Notes under the pieces: generated by a model
Databases searched by the model: none
Told to the model about the DNA's origin: nothing
Seen by the model: the letters and a program-made list of their open reading frames with translations, nothing else
Assembly (NCBI RefSeq): GCF_004135735.1
Contig: NZ_CP012670.1
Span: 5,906,501 to 5,970,500 of the forward strand
Source of the DNA: Sorangium cellulosum
GTDB taxonomy: Bacteria; Myxococcota_A; Polyangia; Polyangiales; Polyangiaceae
Direction of reading: 5' to 3'
Length of the DNA stretch: 64,000 nucleotides
Shown here: positions 49,937-58,539 of the stretch, in pieces
Position numbering within the stretch: the stretch's first letter is position 1
How the letters are laid out: each line of letters opens with the position of its first letter
Program-made: the position numbers and the translations under genes

Positions 49937-51481
49937 TCAGGCCTCGCGAGGGCTCGTGCGCGTGTCCTTCAGCATCACGTCGTGGACGCCGCCCTCGCGG
50001 ATGCTGACCGCCGAGGCGACGGTCAGGCGCGCGCGCATGTACAGATCGCGGAGCGTCAGGGCGCCGCAGTTGCACATCGTCGAGCGCACCTTGGCGAGCG
50101 TGACGTCGAGGTTGTCCTTCAGCTTGCCCGCGTACGGCACGTAGCTGTCGACCCCCTCCTCGAACTCGAGCTGATCCTTCTTCTTGGCGGTGTCGCCGTG
50201 GTCGTAGCGCTGCCAGTTGCGCGCGCGGTTGCTCCCCTCCCCCCAGTACTCCTTCACGAACTGGTTGTTCACCCGCACCTTGCGCCCCGGCGCCTCGTCG
50301 AACCGCGCGAAGTAGCGGCCCATCATGATGAAATCGGCGCCCATCGCGAGCGCGATCGTGATGTGGTAATCCTGGCTGATACCGCCGTCGGAGCAGATCG
50401 GCACGTAGATGCCCGTCTTCCGGAAATACTCGTCGCGCGCCTTGGCCACCTCGATCACGGCCGACGCCTGGCCGCGACCGATGCCCTTCTGCTCGCGCGT
50501 GATGCAGATCGAGCCGCCGCCGATGCCCACCTTGACGAAGTCGGCGCCGGCCTCGACCAGGTAGAGGAACCCCTCGCGATCGACCACGTTGCCGGCGCCG
50601 ATGTAGCCGTGCGGGTACCTCGACTTCACGAACGCGATGGTGTCGCGCTGCCACTCCGAGTAGCCGTCCGACGAGTCGATGCAGAGCACGTCCGCGCCCG
50701 CTTCCATCAGCGCCGGCACGCGCTCCTCGTGATCGCGCGAGTTGATGCCGGCGCCGACGATCAGCCGCTTCTCGCGGTCCACGTTCTCGAGCGGGTGCTC
50801 CTGGTGCGACTCGTAGTCCTTGCGGAACACCAGGTAGTGCAGGTGCTGGCGCTCGTCGATCACCGGCAGGGTGTTGAGCTTGTGGCGCCAGATGAGCTCG
50901 TTCGCCTCCTCCAGGTCGATGCCGACCTTGCCGCAGTGGATCGAGCGGAACGGCGTCATGATCTCGCGCACCGGCGTGCCGAGCGGCGTCTTGCCGAGCC
51001 GGTAATCGCGGCTCGTGATGATGCCGACGAACTTGCCCGTGGGCGTGCCGTCCTCCGTGATCGCGATCGTGGAGTGCCCCGTGCGCTCGGTCACCGCGAG
51101 CACGTCGCCCAGCGTCGCGTCGGGGCGCAGGTTCGAGTCGCTCACGACGAACCCGGCCTTGTAGTTCTTCACGCGCCGCACCATGGCGGCCTCTTCCTCG
51201 ATGCCCTGCGAGCCGTAGATGAACGACAGCCCGCCGCAGCGCGCGAGCGCGATCGCGAGCTCGGCGCCCGAGACCGACTGCATCAGCGCGCTGGTGATGG
51301 GCACGTTGATCGTGAGCGGCGCCTGCCTCGGGTCCGGTGGGCTCGCGCTCGGATCGGCCTTGAACCGGACAACGGGCGCCGTGAGGTCGACGTTGGCGGG
51401 GACGCAGTCTTTCGTCGTCAGGTTCGGGACGAGCAGGTACTCGCCGAAGGTCCTGCTCGGCTCATCGTAGATGAATGCCAT
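49937..51481 (-). CDS. guaB: IMP dehydrogenase
   Basis: A 514-residue cytosolic enzyme that turns IMP to XMP, the committed step of guanine nucleotide synthesis. The barrel has ITSALMQSVSGAELAIALAR, the NAD-linked site DVLCIDSSDGYSEWQ, the active loop VGIGGGSICITREQKGIG with Cys326, and ICSDGGISQDYHITIALAMG. Two CBS domains interrupt the barrel (about 110-230). An insertion before the first loop (FKADPSASPPDPRQ) distinguishes this from the common E. coli type. ATG 51481 has no strong ribosome site. The gene is isolated from guaA in this window. Confidence 0.93.
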   Translation of the reverse strand: MAFIYDEPSRTFGEYLLVPNLTTKDCVPANVDLTAPVVRFKADPSASPPDPRQAPLTINVPITSALMQSVSGAELAIALARCGGLSFIYGSQGIEEEAAMVRRVKNYKAGFVVSDSNLRPDATLGDVLAVTERTGHSTIAITEDGTPTGKFVGIITSRDYRLGKTPLGTPVREIMTPFRSIHCGKVGIDLEEANELIWRHKLNTLPVIDERQHLHYLVFRKDYESHQEHPLENVDREKRLIVGAGINSRDHEERVPALMEAGADVLCIDSSDGYSEWQRDTIAFVKSRYPHGYIGAGNVVDREGFLYLVEAGADFVKVGIGGGSICITREQKGIGRGQASAVIEVAKARDEYFRKTGIYVPICSDGGISQDYHITIALAMGADFIMMGRYFARFDEAPGRKVRVNNQFVKEYWGEGSNRARNWQRYDHGDTAKKKDQLEFEEGVDSYVPYAGKLKDNLDVTLAKVRSTMCNCGALTLRDLYMRARLTVASAVSIREGGVHDVMLKDTRTSPREA

Positions 51482-51550
51482 GTCGGCTAGTAGTGCGGCC
51501 TTCCCGGACTGTCAACGCGACCGGCCAGGCGCCGCGGAGCCCGGCCGCAC

Positions 51551-51618
51551 GGCGCGCGCCGCCCGGATGAGCGGCGCGGGCCGCCCGGATGAGCGGCGCG
51601 CGCCGCCCGGATGAGCGG
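51551..51618. repeat. 22-bp tandem repeat, three copies
   Basis: Unit GCCGCCCGGATGAGCGGCGC with two more bases is repeated three times, in the gap between the guaB start and the giant repeat-protein gene end. Each copy could form CCGC...GCGG pairing. Confidence 0.85.
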
Positions 51619-51766
51619 ACAGGGTGAGCTGGATGGGGGGCAGGAGGGGCGCGACGCGCGCCGGTGGGGCCGCCGCGGAGGCCCCGGAGGACGGGGGGGC
51701 GCGGGCGGCGAGGGCGCGGGCCAGGCGTCGGTCGACGCCTGGCCCCGCGCGCCCGCTCGCGCCGGG

Positions 51767-54700
51767 CTACCGCGGGATGCCGTCGAGCTGGCAGGTCACG
51801 CTGCAGCCGTCGCCGCTCTTGCGGTTCCCGTCGTCGCACGCCTCGTAGGGGCTCTGCACCTTGCCGTCGCCGCAGAACGGGCCGTAGACGCAGCCCGGCG
51901 CGCACTTGCCGTAGCCGCCGGTGTTGTGGCCGTCACCGTCGTCGCACTGCTCCTCGCCGTTGCGGATGCCGTCGCCGCAGCGCGGACCGAGCTGGCAGCG
52001 CGGGCCGCACTCGCCGTAACCGCCGTCGTTCTCGCCGTCGTCGCACTGCTCGCCGGCCTGGACCACGCCGTCGCCGCACTGGGCGCCGAGGCGGCAGTTG
52101 TTGCTGCAGCCCGCGGCCTCGTTCGGGGGGTCGCACTGCTCGCCCCACTCCTCGTCCACGCGCCGGTCACCGCACTTGGCCGCCGGCGTGCAGTCGGGCA
52201 TGCAGCTCCCGTAGAAGCCGTCGTTCACGCCGTCGTCGCAGGTCTCCGCGCCGTTGACGATGCCGTCGCCGCAGTACGGCCCGTACTGGCAGAGGACATT
52301 GCACCCGCCGTACTCGCCGGTGTTCTTCCCGTCGCCGAGATCGCAGTCCTCCTCGCTCGGCTGGACGATGCCGTCGCCGCACCGCGGCCCGTACACGCAC
52401 CCGGGGCCGCACTGTCCGTACCCGCCGTCGTTGATGCCGTCGTCGCACTCCTCGTTGAACTGCGGCTGCAGCACCCCGTCGCCGCAGTGCGCGGCGCGCC
52501 GGCAGCTCACGCAGCTCGGGTCGTCCGGGTCGTCGCACTCCTCGCCCCAGTCCGCGTCGACGCGGCTGTCGCCGCAGCGCGGGGCCGGCGCGCAGCCCGG
52601 GGCGCAGGTGCCGTAGGTGCCGTCGTTCACGCCGTCGTCGCACGCCTCGGGGCCGTTGCGGATGCCGTCGCCGCAGTACGGCGCGTACTTGCAGGCGGCG
52701 TCGCACCCGCCGTACACGCCGGTGTTGTTCCCGTCGCCGAGATCGCAGTCCTCCTCGCCGGGCTGGACGATGCCGTCGCCGCAGCGCGGCCCGTACACGC
52801 ACGCGGGGCCGCACTGCCCGTACCCGCCGTCGTTCACGCCGTCGTCGCACTCCTCGTTGAACTGCGGCTGCGTGATCCCGTCGCCGCAGTGCGTGGCGAT
52901 CCGGCAGTTCACGCAGCTCGGGTCGTTCGCGTCGCACTCCTCGCCCCAGTCCGCGTCGACGCTGCCGTCGCCGCAGCGCGGGGCCGGCGTGCAGCCCGGG
53001 GTGCAGGTGCCGTAGGTGCCGTCGTTCACGCCGTCGTCGCACGCCTCGAGGCCGTTGCGGATGCCGTCGCCGCAGTACGGCGCGTACTTGCAGGTGGCGT
53101 CGCACCCGCCGTACTCGCCGGTGTTCCTCCCGTCACCGAGGTCGCAGTTCTCCTCGCCGGGCTGGACGATGCCGTCGCCGCAGCGCGGCCCGTACACGCA
53201 CGAGGGGCCGCACTGCCCGTACCCGCCGTCGTTGATGCCGTCGTCGCACTCCTCGTTGAACTGCGGCTGCGTGATCCCGTCGCCGCAGTGCGTGGCGATC
53301 CGGCAGTTCACGCAGCTCGGGTCGTTCGCGTCGCACTCCTCGCCCCAGTCCGCGTCGACGCTGCCATCACCGCAGCGCGGCGCCGGCGTGCAGCTCGGGC
53401 TGCAGGTGCCGTAGGTGCCGTCGTTCACGCCGTCGTCGCACGTCTCGGCGCCGTTGATGCTGCCGTCGCCGCAGTACGGCCCGTACTTGCAGGTGGCGTC
53501 GCACCCGCCGTACTCGCCGGTGTTCCTCCCGTCACCGAGGTCGCAGCTCTCCTCGCCGGGCTGGACGATGCCGTCGCCGCAGCGCGGCCCGTACACGCAC
53601 GAGGGGCCGCACTGCCCGTACCCGCCGTCGTTCACGCCGTCGTCGCACTCCTCGCCGTACGCCGGCTGCGTGACCCCGTCGCCGCAGTGCTCGCCGATCC
53701 GGCAATGCACGCAGGTCGGGTCGCTCGGGTCGTCGCACTCCTCGCCCCACTCCGCGTCGACGCGGCTGTCGCCGCAGCTCGGGGCCCACGTGCAGCTCGG
53801 GTTGCAGGTGCCGTAGGCGCCGTCGTTGATGCCGTCGTCGCACTGCTCGTCGTCGTTGACGACGCCATCGCCGCACGACGGCCCGATCTGGCACGAGGTC
53901 GTGCAGCCGTTGTAGCCGTCCTCCGTGTTGCCGGAGCCGAGGTCGCACGCCTCGTACGGCGCGTTCACCTGGCCGTCGCCGCACCGGGGCGGCAGCACGC
54001 ACCCGGGCGCGCAGAGGCCGGACGCGTTGGCGTACGTGCTGTTGTTGACGCCGTTGTCGCACTCCTCGGGGCCGTTCCTCACGCCGTCGCCGCAGTAGGG
54101 CCCGAGCCGGCAGTCGTTGCACTGGCCGTAGCCGGAGCCGTTCTCGCTGCCATCGTCGCACTCCTCGCCCGGCGTCACGACCGGCGGGTCCACCCCGCAC
54201 TCGGGCGTGCAGACCGAGGTGCCGGCGCTGAAGCCGCCGAGCGTGAGCTGGTAATTCGAGCCGGTGACGTGGCGCTCGGCCTGGAACACCGCGATCTCGT
54301 AGACCCTGCCGTGCTCGAGGTTCAGGTTGACGGTGTAGGGGTTGCGCCGCGGGCAGTTGTTCTCGGTGCAGGGGGTCACCAGGGCCGTGCCGTCGTCGCG
54401 GATGGTCACGCTCTCCTGGTTGCGCTGGTGGATGCCGCCGATGTCCGCGGTCAGCGTGTTGTTGATGAACACCCAGACGTCGTCGTCACCGAAGAAGGTG
54501 AGCACGGGGTCGGCCGCCCCGGGATCCGCGTTGAACTGGAACCAGTAGCGGACCTCGCTCGTGAAGTAGAAGTTGTGCCTCCCGCCGCCGTCTCCGTTCT
54601 GCGCCAACTCCAGGTTGCTGGCGACCAGGCTCTCGAGCGCGGGATCGCCGCCGGGCGGGTTGGGGTCCAGCGGCCAGAACGGCTCCCGCTCGTAGACGAA

Positions 54701-57700
54701 GGTGCCCGGGCTCGTCTCGATCAGATCGATCGTGGTGACGAACGTCCGGTTGTAGTTCGGGTTGTCCCGGTACCACCACCGGAAGTTGTCCTGCCCCGAG
54801 GTCCAGCCGTTCGCGTTCGACGGCGTGAAGAAGCCGTTCCCGCGGGCGTTCACCGGCTTGCCGTCGGCGTCGAGCGTCGTCAGGACGGTGCCGTCGATCT
54901 GCGCGCCGTCCGGATTGATCTCGAAGTCGAAATGCCCCCTGATCCCGTCGCGCTGGTTGGCGTCGCACGCGCCGTTGGCCGTGGAGCTGAAGTTGTAGTC
55001 CTGCGGACACCAGCCGATGAAGTCGCGCAGGACCATCGGCAGCCGCATCTCGGTGGGCTGCGTGGTGCAGACGTAGCCGGCCTCGATCACGCACTCGGCG
55101 GAGCAGCCGTCGCCGCTCTCGCTGTTGCCGTCGTCGCACTCCTCGGTGGGGTCGCCGGGCAGGAGGATGCCGTCGCCGCACCGCGAGGTGCACGCGCCGG
55201 CGGAGCAGTCCGGCTCGGACTTGCAGTCCGGCGTGCAGCCGTCGCGCCAGTCGCCGTTGCCGTCGTCGCAGACCTCGGTGCCCTCCCGGATGCCGTCGCC
55301 GCAGACGGAGAAGCCCGTGCAGTCCTGGGGCTCGCCGTCGTCGCACACCCGGCCGAGCTCGATCCGGCACGACGCGTCGCAGCCGTCGCCGGGGAACTCG
55401 TTGCCGTCGTCGCACTGCTCGGCGCCGCGCTTGAGCCCGTCGCCGCACATCGTCTTGCAGGGGAACCCGACGCGCGAGCAGTCCCAGCCCTCCTCGAGCT
55501 CGCAGTCCGCGCTGCAGCCGTCGCCGTCGAGCGGAACCTGGCCGTCGTCGCACTGCTCCTCGCCCCCGATCATGCCGTCACCGCACTCGGGCGACGGGGG
55601 CGGGGTGCAGGGGCCGCCGGACGGCGGGCACGTCCAGCCGAGCTCGATCCGGCACTGCGCCGTGCAGCCGTCGCCGCCCGCGGTGTTGCCGTCGTCGCAC
55701 TGCTCGCCGACCTGCACCGCGCCGTCGCCGCAGTAGGTCCTCTCGGTGCACGGCCGGCCCGGCCTGCAGACCCAGCCCTCCTCGAGCTGGCAGTCGGCCG
55801 AGCAGCCGTCGCCGCTCACGGTGTTGCCGTCGTCGCACGCGTCGCCGCCGTTCACGCGGCCGTCACCGCACGCGAAGAGGCGGTTGCAGGGCTCGCCCGG
55901 ATCGGGGCACACGAACGACGGATCCACCGCCTTGCAGTCGGCGCTGCAGCCGTCGCCGCCCACGGCGTTGCCGTCGTCGCAGACCTCGCCCGGGTGGATC
56001 ACGCCGTCGCCGCACCGGATCTGCAGCTCGCAGGGCTGCCCCGGGGTCGAGCAGGTGTAGAACGCCTCCTGCCGGCACAGGTTCGAGCAGCCGTCGCCGC
56101 CCACGGTGTTGCCGTCGTCGCACTGCTCGCCGCTCTCCCGGAGCCCGTTGCCGCAGACCGGCAGGCGCGTGCACGGCTGCCCGGGCCGGGAGCACACGAA
56201 GCCCGGCTCGCGCTTGCAGTCCGCGCTGCAGCCGTCGCCGGACGCCGGCGGGTTGTCGCCGTCCTCGCACTCCTCGTCGAGGTTCACGCGGCCGTCGCCG
56301 CACCACTGGAGGACGTTGCAGGGCTGCCCCGCGATGGGGCACCCGTGATTCGGCTCCACCGCCTTGCAGTCGGCGCTGCAGCCGTCGCCGCTCACGGCGT
56401 TGCCGTCGTCGCAGATCTCGCCGGGGTCGATCACGCCGTCGCCGCACCGGATCTGCAGCTCGCAGGGCTGCCCCGGGGTCGCGCAGGTGTAGAACGCCTC
56501 CTGCCGGCACAGGCTCGAGCAGCCGTCGCCGCCCGCGGTGTTGCCGTCGTCGCACTGCTCGCCGCTCTCCCGGAGCCCGTTGCCGCAGACCGGCAGGCGC
56601 GTGCACGCCTGCCCGGGCCGGGAGCACACGAAGCCCGGCTCGCGCTTGCAGTCCGCGCTGCAGCCGTCGCCGGAGGCCGGCGGGTTGTCGCCGTCCTCGC
56701 ACTCCTCGTCGAGGTTCACGCGGCCGTCGCCGCACCACTGGAGGACGTTGCAGGGCTGCCCAGCCACGGGGCACCCGTGATTGGGCTCCACCGCCTTGCA
56801 ATCGGCGCTGCACCCGTCGCCGCTCACGTTGTTGCCGTCGTCGCAGACCTCGCCCGGATTCACCACGCCGTCGCCGCACCGGATCTGCAGCTCGCAGGGC
56901 TGCCCCGGGATCGGGCAGCTATAGAGGGCCTCCTGCCGGCAGAGGCTCGAGCAGCCGTCGCCGCTCGCGGTGTTGCCGTCGTCGCACTGCTCGCCGCTCT
57001 CCTGGAGCCCGTTGCCGCAGACCGGCAGGCGCGTGCACGCCTGCCCGGGCCGGGAGCACACGAAGCCCGGCTCGCGCTTGCAGTCCGCGCTGCAGCCGTC
57101 GCCGGAGGCCGGCGGATCGCCGCCGCCGTCGTCGCACTCCTCGTCGCCGGTCACGCGGCCGTCGCCGCACCACTGGAGGAGGACGCAGGGCTCCCCTGGC
57201 ACGAGGCACGCGTACAGCGGGTCCACCACCTTGCAGGCGTCGCTGCAGCCGTCGCCGCTCATGGTGTTGCCGTCGTCGCAGATCTCGCCGGGGTCGATCA
57301 CGCCGTCGCCGCACCGGATCAGCAGCTCGCAGGGCTGCCCCGGGGTCGCGCAGTCGTAGAACGCCTCCTGCCGGCAGAGGCTCGAGCAGCCGTCGCCGCT
57401 CACGGCGTTGCCGTCGTCGCACTGCTCGCCGGGCTCCCTGTCCCCGTTGCCGCAGACCGGCAGGCGCGAGCACGGCTGCCCGGGCCTCGGGCACACGAAG
57501 CCCGCCTCGCGCTTGCACGTCGCGTCGCAGCCGTCGCCGGACACCTCGTTCCGGTCGTCGCACTCCTCCGAGCCGTTCACGCGGCCATCGCCGCAGTCGT
57601 AGAGGAGGGTGCAGGGCTCGCCCGGCGTCGGACAGACGTACGAGGGGTCGACGACGTAGCAGTCGGCGCTGCACCCGTCGCCGTCCACGGTATTGCCGTC

Positions 57701-58159
57701 GTCGCAGAACTCGCCCGGATCCAGCATGCCATCGCCGCACGCGATGGTGAGGACGCACGGCTCACCGGGCGTCGGGCACTCGCAGTAGGGCTCGATCTCG
57801 CAGAGGCCGGAGCAGCAGTCGCCAGGCACGCTGTTGCCGTCGTCGCACGCCTCGCTGGCCTGGTTGATCTTGCCGTCGCCGCAGGCGGGCTCCTGCGGCA
57901 AGGCGCACTCGGGGGGGGGATCCTCGCCGGCGCACGGGTCCGGCGCGCCGCCCTGCCCGCCGACGCCGGCGCCGACGCCGACGCTCAGACCGAACTCGTC
58001 ATCGCCGCCGCTGCCGCCCTCTCCGCCGGAGCTCATGTCGCCCCCCGCGCCGCCCGCGCCGGGGTCGCCGACCAGGGTGGAGGAGGGTCCCCCGCCGCAG
58101 GCGGCTGCCACGTGCAGCAAACCCACCGCCAAAGCCAGATAAGACGATCTCAAACTCAC
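51767..58159 (-). CDS. Giant Cys-rich repeat lipoprotein with fibro-slime domain
   Basis: A surface protein of about 2130 residues. I start at GTG 58159, which has AGGTG four bases upstream and a short signal (SLRSSYLALAVGLLHVAAAC). An ATG nine codons upstream also fits. About 20 copies of a DUF4215-type repeat (CGDG-x5-E-x-CDDGN-x4-GDGCS-x3-C) come first, then a fibro-slime domain (from LRDFIGWCPQDYNFS to YQLTLGGFSAGTS, with GDDDVWVFINNTL). About 24 shorter repeats follow to the end. Paired cysteines suggest a rigid disulfide-linked rod. Fibro-slime domains were named from Dictyostelium and Fibrobacter proteins that bind cellulose or surfaces, so adhesion is the likely role. Confidence 0.9.
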   Translation of the reverse strand: MSLRSSYLALAVGLLHVAAACGGGPSSTLVGDPGAGGAGGDMSSGGEGGSGGDDEFGLSVGVGAGVGGQGGAPDPCAGEDPPPECALPQEPACGDGKINQASEACDDGNSVPGDCCSGLCEIEPYCECPTPGEPCVLTIACGDGMLDPGEFCDDGNTVDGDGCSADCYVVDPSYVCPTPGEPCTLLYDCGDGRVNGSEECDDRNEVSGDGCDATCKREAGFVCPRPGQPCSRLPVCGNGDREPGEQCDDGNAVSGDGCSSLCRQEAFYDCATPGQPCELLIRCGDGVIDPGEICDDGNTMSGDGCSDACKVVDPLYACLVPGEPCVLLQWCGDGRVTGDEECDDGGGDPPASGDGCSADCKREPGFVCSRPGQACTRLPVCGNGLQESGEQCDDGNTASGDGCSSLCRQEALYSCPIPGQPCELQIRCGDGVVNPGEVCDDGNNVSGDGCSADCKAVEPNHGCPVAGQPCNVLQWCGDGRVNLDEECEDGDNPPASGDGCSADCKREPGFVCSRPGQACTRLPVCGNGLRESGEQCDDGNTAGGDGCSSLCRQEAFYTCATPGQPCELQIRCGDGVIDPGEICDDGNAVSGDGCSADCKAVEPNHGCPIAGQPCNVLQWCGDGRVNLDEECEDGDNPPASGDGCSADCKREPGFVCSRPGQPCTRLPVCGNGLRESGEQCDDGNTVGGDGCSNLCRQEAFYTCSTPGQPCELQIRCGDGVIHPGEVCDDGNAVGGDGCSADCKAVDPSFVCPDPGEPCNRLFACGDGRVNGGDACDDGNTVSGDGCSADCQLEEGWVCRPGRPCTERTYCGDGAVQVGEQCDDGNTAGGDGCTAQCRIELGWTCPPSGGPCTPPPSPECGDGMIGGEEQCDDGQVPLDGDGCSADCELEEGWDCSRVGFPCKTMCGDGLKRGAEQCDDGNEFPGDGCDASCRIELGRVCDDGEPQDCTGFSVCGDGIREGTEVCDDGNGDWRDGCTPDCKSEPDCSAGACTSRCGDGILLPGDPTEECDDGNSESGDGCSAECVIEAGYVCTTQPTEMRLPMVLRDFIGWCPQDYNFSSTANGACDANQRDGIRGHFDFEINPDGAQIDGTVLTTLDADGKPVNARGNGFFTPSNANGWTSGQDNFRWWYRDNPNYNRTFVTTIDLIETSPGTFVYEREPFWPLDPNPPGGDPALESLVASNLELAQNGDGGGRHNFYFTSEVRYWFQFNADPGAADPVLTFFGDDDVWVFINNTLTADIGGIHQRNQESVTIRDDGTALVTPCTENNCPRRNPYTVNLNLEHGRVYEIAVFQAERHVTGSNYQLTLGGFSAGTSVCTPECGVDPPVVTPGEECDDGSENGSGYGQCNDCRLGPYCGDGVRNGPEECDNGVNNSTYANASGLCAPGCVLPPRCGDGQVNAPYEACDLGSGNTEDGYNGCTTSCQIGPSCGDGVVNDDEQCDDGINDGAYGTCNPSCTWAPSCGDSRVDAEWGEECDDPSDPTCVHCRIGEHCGDGVTQPAYGEECDDGVNDGGYGQCGPSCVYGPRCGDGIVQPGEESCDLGDGRNTGEYGGCDATCKYGPYCGDGSINGAETCDDGVNDGTYGTCSPSCTPAPRCGDGSVDADWGEECDANDPSCVNCRIATHCGDGITQPQFNEECDDGINDGGYGQCGPSCVYGPRCGDGIVQPGEENCDLGDGRNTGEYGGCDATCKYAPYCGDGIRNGLEACDDGVNDGTYGTCTPGCTPAPRCGDGSVDADWGEECDANDPSCVNCRIATHCGDGITQPQFNEECDDGVNDGGYGQCGPACVYGPRCGDGIVQPGEEDCDLGDGNNTGVYGGCDAACKYAPYCGDGIRNGPEACDDGVNDGTYGTCAPGCAPAPRCGDSRVDADWGEECDDPDDPSCVSCRRAAHCGDGVLQPQFNEECDDGINDGGYGQCGPGCVYGPRCGDGIVQPSEEDCDLGDGKNTGEYGGCNVLCQYGPYCGDGIVNGAETCDDGVNDGFYGSCMPDCTPAAKCGDRRVDEEWGEQCDPPNEAAGCSNNCRLGAQCGDGVVQAGEQCDDGENDGGYGECGPRCQLGPRCGDGIRNGEEQCDDGDGHNTGGYGKCAPGCVYGPFCGDGKVQSPYEACDDGNRKSGDGCSVTCQLDGIPR
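52218..53816. repeat. 399-bp segmental repeat in the C-terminal half
   Basis: About four copies of a 399-bp unit (133 residues, four Cys repeats each) lie head-to-tail, with boundaries near 52617, 53016 and 53415. Copies differ by scattered substitutions, and the two middle copies are nearly identical. The length keeps the reading frame. Confidence 0.85.
56065..57360. repeat. 432-bp segmental repeat in the N-terminal half
   Basis: Three copies of a 432-bp unit (144 residues, three Cys repeats each) start near 56065, 56497 and 56929. The unit differs in length and content from the 399-bp unit of the other half, so the two halves expanded separately. Confidence 0.75.
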
Positions 58160-58539
58160 GACACACCTCGACGAGCGCGGGCCCACGCGCTCGGGCCAAA
58201 AGGTCGACGCCCCTGTTTTCAGGGTAACTCAAACACCCTTCGCACATCCAGACGAAAATGGGCCCACCCTGCGCCACTCGGCGCCAGGCGGCGCCACGCG
58301 GCTCCACGCGGCGCCATGCGGCTCCATTCCGCGCTTCCCCGCGACATCCCATCTTCGTGGATTCCACCGGAGCAGCTCCGTGGACCGATGACGCGCATTG
58401 CGCAATGCAGCGAAGGGCGCGTTGTGGCGCCGCCGGTCGAGGGCGGCGTGGAGACGGACCGACGTCAGAGCAAAATACAAGAGACAACGGCACGACGGCA
58501 GCGCCTCTCCCGGGTAGGATCTCTCGAAAGAGGGACACC
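58160..58539. other. Divergent promoter region with short repeats
   Basis: About 380 bases between two divergent lipoprotein genes. It holds a 24-bp-like tandem series (GGCGCCACGCGGCTCCA) at about 58269-58330 and less GC-rich stretches near 58210-58255 (TTCAGGGTAACTCAAACACC) that may be promoter. No gene was found. Confidence 0.45.
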
